This document shows positions 13,434 to 20,247 of a stretch of 33,502 nt of DNA, one piece after another. A program made the translations under genes and the position numbers. Position 1 is the stretch's first letter. Each line of letters opens with the position of its first letter. The notes beneath the pieces were generated by a model that did no database searches, was not told where the DNA came from, and was given only the letters and a program-made list of their open reading frames with translations. Source of the stretch: a virus; IMG/VR virus record IMGVR_UViG_3300021376_000200, positions 1 through 33,502 of that record, one strand, 5' to 3'.

Positions 13434-14575
13434 TGTCTCTTCCTAGCTCGTTCATCTTCGTCTCTGGCTAAGATTAGTCCAACTTTGCTCGCAAGAATGT
13501 ATTTCTCTTTAGAGTCATAGTCTTCTTCAGATCCTATATCAAACTCTACTGAAGTTAGGCCATGAAATTCAGGAGCTAATATTAAACAGTGATAGCCTTT
13601 CCAATCAAACTCATTTAAGCCACGAAGATGTTCTTTAACAATCTGAGTTTTACCATCACGAACCCGTTCAAATTGTTTTACATAATGAAATATACGTTTG
13701 GGATTTCCGTTTTGATTAACAGTTTTTTTCCTGTCAGCAAAGTATTTTTTGGTTAGAAACTTATCGACTGCAAAAGTTACCCTTTCCCCATTTTTTTTAA
13801 CACACACGCTCCAACGATCTTTACGACCAACCCACCAGTCGTGCATGGAAATAAAAAAGTTTATAAGAACTTTATTTCCTTTGTCAGGATTGGCATCTAG
13901 GACTGCTTCGTAAAGATCAGAATGACCTCGAAGACGTTGAGTGTAGCAACCACCTGAATTTTTACCACCGACCTGAACTGTTCTTTGTTTGCTTTCTTTG
14001 CAAAATTCAATTGTTCCATCATTTCGAATTACAAGCCACGATGCTTGCCAAATCAATTTCTTGTGTAATTCTTTTTTATCAAATCTATAACCCATACCAA
14101 ACTTATACAAAGTCCCTTCTTTTTTTTCTACATACCAAGGAAACTTCTTGCTTTTTATTGCAAACATAAAGTCTGGGTGAACAAATTCCTCGTTATCATG
14201 TGAGCTTAGAGATAAGCCAATAAACATCATTGATGGAAATTTGTCTGTTATGTTAGAAATCTTTTGATTTGAATCAGAATATTTCATCAACCACGGGTTT
14301 GGAACATGAGCGCCAAGTTTTTTCAGCCCAACAATTTCATCACGAGACAAATACCCAGATAAAACTGTTGTCGATATGTTATAAGCGTCAAACGCTATAT
14401 CTAGGTGATCTAATAATTCACCTAAGTTTTTTGTAAAACGTTTGCGCTCATCATTTTGAATTGTTGTGTCAACATTATCAATCTCAACTAAATCAAGTTT
14501 TTCTAAAGTTGGCTGTTTAAAAAGCGCAAGAATCTTTAAAAAAGCCTCGCTTATTTTTTCTAATATCTCACTCAT
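13430..14575 (-). CDS. AT-rich orphan protein, 381 residues
   Basis: AGGAGGGAATTAA precedes ATG 14575. I do not recognise the family. The N-terminal 70 residues are helical (SEILEKISEAFLKILALFKQ). The remaining part is alpha/beta with conserved-looking blocks such as VGGKNSGGCYTQRLRGHSDL, INFFISMHDWWVGRKDRW and FDWKGYHCLILAPEFHG. It is lysine-rich and has no membrane segment. The gene is visibly more A+T-rich than the methyltransferase beside it, which points to recent acquisition. Its place directly upstream of a methyltransferase would allow a restriction or anti-defence role, but no nuclease motif is visible. Confidence 0.75.
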   Translation of the reverse strand: MSEILEKISEAFLKILALFKQPTLEKLDLVEIDNVDTTIQNDERKRFTKNLGELLDHLDIAFDAYNISTTVLSGYLSRDEIVGLKKLGAHVPNPWLMKYSDSNQKISNITDKFPSMMFIGLSLSSHDNEEFVHPDFMFAIKSKKFPWYVEKKEGTLYKFGMGYRFDKKELHKKLIWQASWLVIRNDGTIEFCKESKQRTVQVGGKNSGGCYTQRLRGHSDLYEAVLDANPDKGNKVLINFFISMHDWWVGRKDRWSVCVKKNGERVTFAVDKFLTKKYFADRKKTVNQNGNPKRIFHYVKQFERVRDGKTQIVKEHLRGLNEFDWKGYHCLILAPEFHGLTSVEFDIGSEEDYDSKEKYILASKVGLILARDEDERARKRQ

Positions 14576-14690
14576 TTAATTCCCTCCTAGCAAACCACCA
14601 CAGCAAAAATAAGATATAAGCCATCATTATTAGATAAAACTTCACTGGCCCAAGTCTATTCCAATCCACTACTAGCACAGTCCAATTCAT
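14568..14690 (-). CDS. Small membrane protein, 40 residues
   Basis: ATG 14690 begins inside the end of the zinc-ribbon-like gene. The N-terminus MNWTVLVVDWNRLGPVKFY is followed by a single hydrophobic span (LIMMAYILFLLWWFA) and a charged end RRELNE. One inner-membrane pass is predicted. It overlaps the start of the 381-residue gene by 8 bp. Role unknown. Confidence 0.45.
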   Translation of the reverse strand: MNWTVLVVDWNRLGPVKFYLIMMAYILFLLWWFARRELNE

Positions 14691-14850
14691 CTATCTCCTC
14701 CTTCGTTAATAAGTCTCCATCACAACAGTGGGATACACACCGCCAGTTATCCTGGGATCCGGTAGCACCCCAAAACTCATAGGCCCCGATGCCAAAGTTA
14801 CGCCGGGCTTCCTTGCAGGGCTTCTTGCACTCTGAGCAGATAGGCTCCAT
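14656..14850 (-). CDS. Small zinc-ribbon-like protein, 64 residues
   Basis: ATG 14850 shares one base with the preceding stop (TGATG), and GAGGAG lies six bases upstream. Cysteines are arranged as CSECKKPC, then CVSHCCDGD, consistent with one zinc site. The end is acidic (LTKEEIDELDCASSGLE). Small phage zinc ribbons of this type often have no known role. Confidence 0.6.
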   Translation of the reverse strand: MEPICSECKKPCKEARRNFGIGAYEFWGATGSQDNWRCVSHCCDGDLLTKEEIDELDCASSGLE

Positions 14851-15086
14851 CACTTGCTCCTCAGTTCTCTGATTTCTAGCTCTGCTGCCTCAAGGTCAGT
14901 CCGTAGCATCTGGATACTGGTGACCAGGCTACTGATCTCGGACGCCTTAGTGGCTAGGATCAGGTCTGCAAACTTACACAGATAGTCCGTCTCGCGGAAC
15001 ATCCACTTGCCAAAGTCGTCCTGATACCCGCCGGCCAGTTCGGCCAAATCTTCAATTTGACTGATGCTTATTTCGTTTTTAACCAT
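14850..15086 (-). CDS. Coiled-coil protein, 78 residues
   Basis: The second half (TKASEISSLVTSIQMLRTDL then EAAELEIRELRSK) is a clear coiled coil with heptad leucine and isoleucine. The N-terminal half (ISQIEDLAELAGGYQDDFGK) is polar. The ribosome binding site is weak, and the start overlaps the end of the next upstream gene by 8 bp, so translation is probably coupled. Confidence 0.6.
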   Translation of the reverse strand: MVKNEISISQIEDLAELAGGYQDDFGKWMFRETDYLCKFADLILATKASEISSLVTSIQMLRTDLEAAELEIRELRSK

Positions 15087-15285
15087 TTATTTTTTTCCAA
15101 TATTTCTTGTTCTGCTCTCCAATCCACAACCCTGCACATGCAATTTCAAGTTCTTCGCTTGGCGGATTAATCTTTAGTACCATGCCACGCCCTTCCGCAA
15201 AGCCTCGGTTGTACTGCCGGTCAAGGGCGTTATCAAAAAGAAAATAAGCCAAGCCAATCAGTGCGCCCACAATAATTAGTTTCAT
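15079..15285 (-). CDS. Small membrane-anchored protein, 68 residues
   Basis: The N-terminus MKLIIVGALIGLAYFLFDNA is one hydrophobic helix that may serve as signal anchor. A polar domain of about 45 residues (RQYNRGFAEGRGMVLKINPP onward) follows. AAAGGAGATGAA precedes the ATG. It is in the run of small genes between 14568 and 16957. Confidence 0.6.
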   Translation of the reverse strand: MKLIIVGALIGLAYFLFDNALDRQYNRGFAEGRGMVLKINPPSEELEIACAGLWIGEQNKKYWKKING

Positions 15286-15473
15286 TTCATCTCCTTTCCT
15301 GCTTCAAGGCCCATCTTGTAGGCATCGTCCCAGCCGTTAGCATTGACTGTCGCCGCATCCCACCCACGAGAAAACGCTTCCCACCATGATGACTTCTTGA
15401 TAATTTCCCAGTCGTGTTCGACATAGTGCTTGGACTCTTTCATCCAAATTTGCCATGCTTCTTCTTTGGTCAT
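15282..15473 (-). CDS. Hypothetical protein, 63 residues
   Basis: GGAGG lies five bases before ATG 15473. The protein contains six tryptophans and reads MTKEEAWQIWMKESKHYVEH, ending in WDDAYKMGLEAGKEMK. The repeated GWDAA / GWDDAYKMG blocks resemble the GxxxGxxxG helices common in small phage proteins. Function unknown. Confidence 0.6.
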   Translation of the reverse strand: MTKEEAWQIWMKESKHYVEHDWEIIKKSSWWEAFSRGWDAATVNANGWDDAYKMGLEAGKEMK

Positions 15474-15802
15474 GTGTTCCTCCGTTTTAATTCTTCTTCG
15501 TGCGCTCTCATGGTGTCAGCAACATAAGGTCTTGTGTCTCTTGCAATCTTAAATCGTTCCTCATCCGTCAGCCCAACCCATTCACGCTTTGGTGGTGCGG
15601 TGTAGAGTGGATCTTTGTATTCCTCGTTTTGAAATGACGCAACGTACCCGTACTTGTTCATCCAAACCAATGGCTCATGTTCTAACTGCGCTAGTGCTTG
15701 GCGTAGTGCAATGATTGCATCAGCAACACCCTCGGGTTTTGCTTTCCACGGGTTTTCCAAAACCTCCAACGCCTGCTCTGCTGCTTTTCTCAAGTCGCTC
15801 AT
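15470..15802 (-). CDS. Conserved phage hypothetical protein, 110 residues
   Basis: The pattern LRKAAEQALEVLENPWKAKP, then ADAIIALRQALAQ, DPLYTAPPKREWVGLTDEER is a familiar mosaic found in many proteobacterial phages: a helical N-terminus, a DPLYT.PP linker and a LTDEE helix. No activity is known. It overlaps neighbouring genes by four bases on both sides. Confidence 0.7.
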   Translation of the reverse strand: MSDLRKAAEQALEVLENPWKAKPEGVADAIIALRQALAQLEHEPLVWMNKYGYVASFQNEEYKDPLYTAPPKREWVGLTDEERFKIARDTRPYVADTMRAHEEELKRRNT

Positions 15803-16002
15803 CTCACCCTCGGCTGACAGTTATAAGTCTGCGTTCCATCACGGAATGCACCCATGAAACGGCAGTCTTCGGTTATCAGTTTGTTCTCAAGGACCATGCC
15901 TAGCAGGAAGGCCACCACGGCCAGCACGATGCAACCAAAGGATGTTTTCCATCGTTCTACGCACCAGACCCAGAGTTTCTTGAAGTCAATTAAGTCTTTC
16001 AC
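15799..16002 (-). CDS. Small membrane protein, 67 residues, GTG start
   Basis: GTG 16002 follows AAGGAG with a five-base gap. Residues about 22-40 (FGCIVLAVVAFLLGMVLENK) form one membrane helix, flanked by basic residues on the N-terminal side. The C-terminal part has two cysteines and would face the periplasm by the positive-inside rule. Role unknown. Confidence 0.6.
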   Translation of the reverse strand: MKDLIDFKKLWVWCVERWKTSFGCIVLAVVAFLLGMVLENKLITEDCRFMGAFRDGTQTYNCQPRVR

Positions 16003-16011
16003 TGTTTCTCC

Positions 16012-16497
16012 TTATCTTTTTCTTTTCGGTCTTCCTTTAGCCACATCCCAATTGCTCCTCTTTTGTGCATCAAATAATAAATCACTCATTATGTGTTCAA
16101 TCTCGTGTTTGAAATATTTTCTTCTTGTTGTAATACGATCATTACTTTCTGCTACTACTTTTTTCGCATCTGCGGGGTATATTAGCATCGGAGATTTAGA
16201 ACAGATGAGGACTAAGTCATCAAACGTTTTATTGCCGTTCCATAAACAGGCGCTCAATGTGGGTAGATATGCCGCTATAAAACGTGTTATGGCCGCATTT
16301 ATTTGACGTTTAAATTTAGGTACACGTTTTAAAGAAAATATCTCTCCGTCTTTAAGTTTGTATTTCGCGGCAAACTGATAGCAAAGTGTACCCATACGTG
16401 TGTTTGGACTTTCTTTCCAAGTCTCTACTAGACACCTGTCCCAAGCGTCCTGTAGAAATTCTTGTCGGGCATCCTGTATCTCGTCTAACAGATTCAC
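16012..16497 (-). CDS. Unrecognised protein, 161 residues
   Basis: GTG 16497 overlaps the upstream stop (GTGA) with AAGGAAAG upstream. The protein is helical with basic ends (final residues RPKRKR) and a hydrophobic central helix (INAAITRFIAAYLPTLSACL). It is A+T-rich compared with the genes nearer 19000. The basic tail suggests nucleic-acid binding. No family recognised. Confidence 0.6.
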   Translation of the reverse strand: MNLLDEIQDARQEFLQDAWDRCLVETWKESPNTRMGTLCYQFAAKYKLKDGEIFSLKRVPKFKRQINAAITRFIAAYLPTLSACLWNGNKTFDDLVLICSKSPMLIYPADAKKVVAESNDRITTRRKYFKHEIEHIMSDLLFDAQKRSNWDVAKGRPKRKR

Positions 16498-16676
16498 TTG
16501 GCTTTCCTTCTCTTAATTGCTGGCAACCCGACTGGCTCAGGGTCTCGTGCATCAAGCAGTTGGTCAGCCATCTCATAAGACTTAGCGGGGACTAAATCGT
16601 CCGGTACGCCACGCATGATTAAGGCCATGGCGCACATCCCCGCAAACACATCCCGCAGGGTTTCTTGTTCGTTCAT
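16494..16676 (-). CDS. Small phage protein, 60 residues
   Basis: The core GMCAMALIMRGVPDDLVPAK followed by SYEMADQLLDARDPE resembles phage proteins with the pattern AYxxADAMLxAR. It is a helical protein with a basic end (KRRKAK). ATGA overlaps occur on both sides. Function unknown. Confidence 0.65.
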   Translation of the reverse strand: MNEQETLRDVFAGMCAMALIMRGVPDDLVPAKSYEMADQLLDARDPEPVGLPAIKRRKAK

Positions 16677-16957
16677 TTGGTCACCAACATTTTGATTTGT
16701 TCAGACAAATGAGCACCAAGATCCTTGCCCTTGACAGCTACCATCTGCGCCTCTTTGCACTCATAGATAACCTTTGATGCGTCCTCGATGGCTTTGTTAT
16801 AGCCAGACTTGTAGACATCATTATTGGTTACCAAAAGGTCGATGGCACTGCGGATCATCTCCGAGGCCTTGCGTTCTTTGGCAAGCTGCTTAAGCTTCTT
16901 GTGATGATCCTGCGGTATGTAAACCGAATACGGGATTAACTTTTTCTGTTTTTCCAT
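16673..16957 (-). CDS. Ribbon-helix-helix-like DNA-binding protein, 94 residues
   Basis: The start MEKQKKLIPYSVYIPQDHHK, followed by KLKQLAKERKASEMIRSAID, is a beta strand and two helices, as in Arc/MetJ repressors, where the strand pairs in a dimer to read DNA. The C-terminal half is helical. It overlaps the upstream gene by 22 bp. It may regulate phage promoters such as the palindromic sites at 1024 or 19871. No toxin partner is recognised next to it. Confidence 0.6.
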   Translation of the reverse strand: MEKQKKLIPYSVYIPQDHHKKLKQLAKERKASEMIRSAIDLLVTNNDVYKSGYNKAIEDASKVIYECKEAQMVAVKGKDLGAHLSEQIKMLVTK

Positions 16958-17361
16958 GTTAAGAATTCCTTATTGATTCGCTCCAAATGTTTCCGTGCTT
17001 CATAGTTAACCTTGAGTTCCGACCGGGACTGAACCCCCGTGGCCTCCCGTAACCAATCCGTGGCTTCCTTTTCATTGACCTCAAAGATCTGCCCGTCATG
17101 GTGTAGCCAATCCCAAAACTCACTGTCTCGACAAAGAAGGCCAGCAAGACGGACAGCTTTCTGCCCACCGTGCTCGTCTTCTCTGTCCATGGGTTGCTCT
17201 TCACCATTAAGCCGGACCATGACAACTTGATAGCGTGACCCCACAAAGTCCCGTAGGAGGTCCTCGGGGATGTCATCTGGGTGCAAACTTAGCGTCAAGA
17301 TATAGCCCTCTTTGTTTTGCTTTAGGGCTACCTTGAGGCCTTCAAATTGAAGAGTCTTCAT
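16936..17361 (-). CDS. Conserved phage protein, 141 residues
   Basis: The block GSRYQVVMVRLNGEEQPMDR, then GGQKAVRLAGLLCRDSEFWD and WLREATGVQSRSEL, is shared by many proteobacterial phage proteins that lie beside recombination genes. The N-terminal 40 residues form beta strands and the rest is helical. Its role is unknown. The ATG lies within the end of the AT-hook gene without a clear ribosome binding site, so coupling is likely. Confidence 0.7.
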   Translation of the reverse strand: MKTLQFEGLKVALKQNKEGYILTLSLHPDDIPEDLLRDFVGSRYQVVMVRLNGEEQPMDREDEHGGQKAVRLAGLLCRDSEFWDWLHHDGQIFEVNEKEATDWLREATGVQSRSELKVNYEARKHLERINKEFLTWKNRKS

Positions 17362-17590
17362 AGGACTTTAGGCCGAGTTGGAACTCAAGATATTTGATAA
17401 TGGTGTTGGCCTGGACTAATTGACGGCGCAGCGCATTGACTTCCTGATTCAGGTCCGACAGTTCGTTTAGCCAAGGGGACATATTTTCTTTCTTAGATGA
17501 GAGCAACTTCTGAGCCGGAACGACAGGGGCTTTGGCTCTAGGTTTGTTCTTTGATCCTAGCGGGCGGCCACGGCGTTTTGTTGGCTTCAT
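17342..17590 (-). CDS. AT-hook and coiled-coil protein, 82 residues
   Basis: ATG 17590 follows AAGGAGAAGAAA. An in-frame extension upstream would lie inside the SSB-like gene. Residues 4-16 read TKRRGRPLGSKNK, an AT-hook (RGRP core) that enters the minor groove of A/T-rich DNA. After a basic linker, residues about 45-75 form a coiled coil (LSDLNQEVNALRRQLVQANT). It may be an architectural or regulatory DNA-binding protein. Confidence 0.65.
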   Translation of the reverse strand: MKPTKRRGRPLGSKNKPRAKAPVVPAQKLLSSKKENMSPWLNELSDLNQEVNALRRQLVQANTIIKYLEFQLGLKSYEDSSI

Positions 17591-17600
17591 TTTCTTCTCC

Positions 17601-17894
17601 TTAGAATGGGACATCTTCGTCTTCGGGTGGTGCTGGTATTGGTTCAACTGGCTTTGGCTTTGTTATGTAAGGTTCAGAAATAATGATGCTTATTAACTCT
17701 TTTCCTTTGCCAACTTTTTTCCAACAAGCAACTGACAACTTAACCCTACCATCTTGGTCGCTGTGTTTTTCCATGAGCAAATTTAAAAACCCACGTTCTA
17801 CTAAAACATGTCCTCGAAAATCAGGATGTTTGTCTTCTGTTTTATAATCATTTAACCAAAGTGTTCCTGAATTTTTAGGGGTTTTGTATTCCAT
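17601..17894 (-). CDS. SSB-like single-stranded DNA-binding protein
   Basis: 97 residues. ATG 17894 shares a base with the ERF stop and has AAGGAG five bases before it. A central block KHPDFRGHVLVERGFLNLLM followed by KLSVACWKKVGKGKELIS looks like an OB-type beta barrel. A proline-rich linker leads to the acidic tip EDEDVPF, which resembles the DDDIPF tip of bacterial SSB that recruits partner enzymes. The place directly after ERF supports a role in single-strand annealing. The family call is by pattern only. Confidence 0.6.
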   Translation of the reverse strand: MEYKTPKNSGTLWLNDYKTEDKHPDFRGHVLVERGFLNLLMEKHSDQDGRVKLSVACWKKVGKGKELISIIISEPYITKPKPVEPIPAPPEDEDVPF

Positions 17895-18565
17895 CATTGC
17901 TCCTTAAGTTTGGTTTTGGTTTTGGTGAACTCTTCCATCAAAGTTTTGAACCATTCGGAATCTCGATTCTTAGCTTCGTCAAACAAGACCTTATTGGTTT
18001 TGAATATCTTCATAACATCTGCTTCGGACTTAGCAAAATCAAGCAGGGTTGTAGCCGCCTTCCACAGCATCTCAAACCAGTCGTTCTGGTTCGCATCCGG
18101 CTCAATCTCTAGCCTGATTTCAAAATCCATCATGGCCTCTTCAGTTTTGGGCTTGGCTTTGATCTCTGGCTTACGGGCTGGCTCAATCGCTCCAGTCGTA
18201 GCATCAAGAGCGTCATGTTCGACTATCTCAAGGGCATTTACATATAGGTAGCGCCGTAGGTACGAAATCGAGGCACCAAGATTTTGGACGGGATGGCACC
18301 CTTTGAGTTCGGCTGCGGCCATGGGAGCAGTAAATTCTATGGACTCATCAGGCTTTTCATTGTTATAGACCGTCAGAGTTGCCATATCGTTAGTGCAACG
18401 GAAGACCGCTGACAATCCGGTATCGCCAAAGATTGTCTGTATTGTTGGTAGAAAGTCTTGGAGTTCAAAGTACTCATAGCCAGCAAACTTATTCTTGCCA
18501 GACTTCTTGAGTTCTTTCCCCTGCAAAACCATCCTAGCGATTTGGAGTCGTTGATACACGTTCAT
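17894..18565 (-). CDS. erf: ERF family single-strand annealing protein
   Basis: 223 residues. The N-terminal domain contains LKKSGKNKFAGYEYFELQDF, then APMAAAELKGCHPVQNLGAS and ISYLRRYLYVNALEIVEHDA. These are the signatures of the ERF family of phage recombinases, which form rings and anneal complementary strands. The C-terminal 70 residues are a charged linker and helices, normal for the family. Flanking genes supply an SSB-like protein, a RecB-like nuclease and RusA, completing a recombination set. The start overlaps the DUF3310 gene by 32 bp. Confidence 0.9.
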   Translation of the reverse strand: MNVYQRLQIARMVLQGKELKKSGKNKFAGYEYFELQDFLPTIQTIFGDTGLSAVFRCTNDMATLTVYNNEKPDESIEFTAPMAAAELKGCHPVQNLGASISYLRRYLYVNALEIVEHDALDATTGAIEPARKPEIKAKPKTEEAMMDFEIRLEIEPDANQNDWFEMLWKAATTLLDFAKSEADVMKIFKTNKVLFDEAKNRDSEWFKTLMEEFTKTKTKLKEQ

Positions 18566-18767
18566 TTCGTTTCACCTCTATTAATTTATCTAAGTAATGG
18601 CTTGCCTTGTACAGGTCTTCTAAGCCGCCTTTCTCCTTGTACCGTGATACATACTTGATGATGTTTCCTTCTAGATAGCCAATTTCATTAGCCACTATGT
18701 AATCCCACGGCTGGATTGCTTTCTGGTGATAATGATCCCCACCAATCTGCACTTCGTTAGCTGTCAT
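18534..18767 (-). CDS. DUF3310 protein, 77 residues
   Basis: The block VQIGGDHYHQKAIQPWDYIV, then GYLEGNIIKYVSRYKEKGGL and EDLYKASHYLDKLIE, is the signature of DUF3310, widely called SaV-like or nucleotide-kinase-like in phages. It is a small helical protein. A true kinase activity is not established, because no Walker motif is present. ATGA overlap with the upstream gene. Confidence 0.88.
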   Translation of the reverse strand: MTANEVQIGGDHYHQKAIQPWDYIVANEIGYLEGNIIKYVSRYKEKGGLEDLYKASHYLDKLIEVKRNERVSTTPNR

Positions 18768-18916
18768 ACGATCTCCAAGTAAGCGTCAGCTAGGGCTTGT
18801 GCCTGTTGAAAAATCACGACCGCAGAGTTTTCATAACTGTCTCGGTTCGCAGTCATGTCCATGTTTGCAGCCAATGCCAACATGAAGTCATAAATCATCT
18901 CCGTTCTAGTTTTCAT
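18764..18916 (-). CDS. Small helical protein, 50 residues
   Basis: ATG 18916 overlaps the nuclease stop (ATGA), with AGGAGAGCAA upstream. The protein reads MKTRTEMIYDFMLALAANMD and ends AVVIFQQAQALADAYLEIV, two or three helices. The ribosome binding site and the overlaps on both sides show that it is a real gene. Function unknown. Confidence 0.65.
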   Translation of the reverse strand: MKTRTEMIYDFMLALAANMDMTANRDSYENSAVVIFQQAQALADAYLEIV

Positions 18917-19785
18917 TTGCTCTCCTGATAGTCACGCCATTGAGCGCAACGGTGGTTAACTGGGCAGAATGATTCACACCGAGTGCGACTGCCCGGACGC
19001 ACTTCGATTTCAAATCCTTTACCTAACTTATCCAAGGACTCCTGAGCTTCTTCTTCTGTGCCGTGAAGAGTCTTAGCTCGAACATTCCCAATCTTTCTAA
19101 CCGCCCACAGGGTTGGCTTCTCCCACATCTCCTGCGGGGTACATGGCGGGATGTCGCCGTCTGACTCAATCGCAAATTCAGCCTCCGCATGGGCATGTAT
19201 CCGTGCAGATACAAAAGCCTCTCGTTCTTCGAAAGTCCACAGCCGGATGGGTATGTCTTTGATAGGGGCCTCTGGGTAACCTTCCTTGACTCCGGCATCC
19301 CTGCGGCTCCAATCCCGGATGATGGCTACGATGCCAAGGTCTGATACTGACAAACCCTTAACCTTCTCAACAAGCCAAGCGTAGATATTGAGTTGCTGCT
19401 CCCACTCAATCTTCTCGTTCATCACGGCATAGGCAGAGACCGTTTTGTAGTCACGGATTTGTATGCCTGATTCCCCTACAATTTGTAGGTCTATTGCCCC
19501 AGAGACCTTATATCCGTCCAATGTTGCGTGAAGACGTTCCTCGACAATATGGTTCTCATCTCTACCATGCTCTAAGACTTTATGGACAGCCGACCCGAAG
19601 ATGTTCCAAACCATCTCCGATACATCCTGCTCTAGTTCGTCTTCAAACTTCTTGGACAGGGCTACGATCTTGGGACTGTTGATTAGCTGGGTGACCGACA
19701 GGTTGGCTTTCCCTTTGGAATAAGTCGGCCTACGGACGACATTTACAAAGGTCTGCGGGATATTAAATTTGTTAGTTAGCTTCAT
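18913..19785 (-). CDS. PD-(D/E)XK superfamily exonuclease (RecB/Cas4-like)
   Basis: 290 residues from ATG 19785, with AGGAGG eight bases upstream. The catalytic block is GAIDLQIV (Asp about 99) followed by IRDYKT (Asp 112, Lys 114) and QQLNIYAWL, the order used by RecB-like nucleases. A C-terminal cysteine set (RCESFCPVNHRC) may hold an iron-sulfur cluster or zinc, as in Cas4. It probably resects double-stranded ends for ERF annealing. It is the first gene of the leftward early block. Its ribosome binding site AGGAGGTG is perfectly complementary to the loop of the small RNA candidate at 11276-11366. Confidence 0.85.
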   Translation of the reverse strand: MKLTNKFNIPQTFVNVVRRPTYSKGKANLSVTQLINSPKIVALSKKFEDELEQDVSEMVWNIFGSAVHKVLEHGRDENHIVEERLHATLDGYKVSGAIDLQIVGESGIQIRDYKTVSAYAVMNEKIEWEQQLNIYAWLVEKVKGLSVSDLGIVAIIRDWSRRDAGVKEGYPEAPIKDIPIRLWTFEEREAFVSARIHAHAEAEFAIESDGDIPPCTPQEMWEKPTLWAVRKIGNVRAKTLHGTEEEAQESLDKLGKGFEIEVRPGSRTRCESFCPVNHRCAQWRDYQESK

Positions 19786-19806
19786 TGGACACACCTCCTA
19801 AACCGG

Positions 19807-19835
19807 AATATGCCTACAAAAAATTTTGATGTCAA
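19807..19835 (-). promoter_or_regulatory. Leftward promoter of the early block
   Basis: On the minus strand TTGACA (19835-19830) is followed after 17 nt by CATATT (19812-19807). The expected start lies near 19800, just before the AGGAGG of the nuclease gene. Its -35 box overlaps that of the rightward rusA promoter, so the two would compete for RNA polymerase. Confidence 0.6.
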
Positions 19836-19855
19836 TAGATCATTCCTATTTTAAT
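19826..19855 (+). promoter_or_regulatory. Rightward promoter of rusA
   Basis: TTGATG (19826-19831) is separated by 18 nt from TTTAAT (19850-19855, five of six bases). The -10 box lies in TTTTAATTCATCTA (19849-19862), a 14-mer repeated exactly at 1077-1090 ahead of the other rightward gene cluster. Confidence 0.5.
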
Positions 19856-19870
19856 TCATCTATTGTAAAA

Positions 19871-19901
19871 TTTGTACTTGTAACAGTGATACAAGTACAA
19901 A
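19871..19901. repeat. Perfect 11-bp inverted repeat before the rusA start
   Basis: TTTGTACTTGT (19871-19881) and ACAAGTACAAA (19891-19901) are exact complements around a nine-base spacer. The right arm ends one base before ATG 19903, and no Shine-Dalgarno sequence is visible. It could be an operator for a dimeric repressor or an RNA hairpin that hides the start. Confidence 0.7.
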
Positions 19902-19902
19902 A

Positions 19903-20247
19903 ATGATCCAACTCCTACTCCCATTCCCCCCAAGCGTTAACCATTACTGGGGCCAGCGCGGTAACCACAGATTCCTTGGCAAGAGGGGGAAGGAGTTTCG
20001 TCAGCAGGTGGCAGAGGCTTGCCTAGAGGCGGGGATAAAGACCATGTACGGACGGCTTGCGGTCCATGTAGCCCTCTTCCCACCCGACCGTAGGAAAAGG
20101 GATGTGGACAATATCCTAAAGCCCCTGCTAGACGCCTGTGAGAACGCTGGGTGCTTTGTTGACGACAGCCAAATAGATGAGCTTCACATCATCCGCCAGG
20201 AGGCCAAGAAGGGCGGGGCCTGTACCATCCTGATCCTAGAGATCTAG
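19903..20247 (+). CDS. rusA: RusA-family Holliday junction resolvase
   Basis: 114 residues, normal for the family. The start LLLPFPPSVNHYWGQRG and the core RKRDVDNILKPLLDACENAG, then FVDDSQI, give the catalytic aspartates at about 67, 69 and 87. RusA dimers cut four-way junctions made by recombination and replication so DNA can be packaged. It is the only rightward gene between 5530 and the right edge. It converges on the giant late gene, whose stop shares a CTAG with its own. The start has no ribosome binding site and follows a perfect inverted repeat. Confidence 0.9.
   Translation: MIQLLLPFPPSVNHYWGQRGNHRFLGKRGKEFRQQVAEACLEAGIKTMYGRLAVHVALFPPDRRKRDVDNILKPLLDACENAGCFVDDSQIDELHIIRQEAKKGGACTILILEI

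Noticed and set aside
16673-16957. Antitoxin of a toxin-antitoxin pair
   Set aside because: The ribbon-helix-helix fold fits, but neither neighbour resembles a known toxin.
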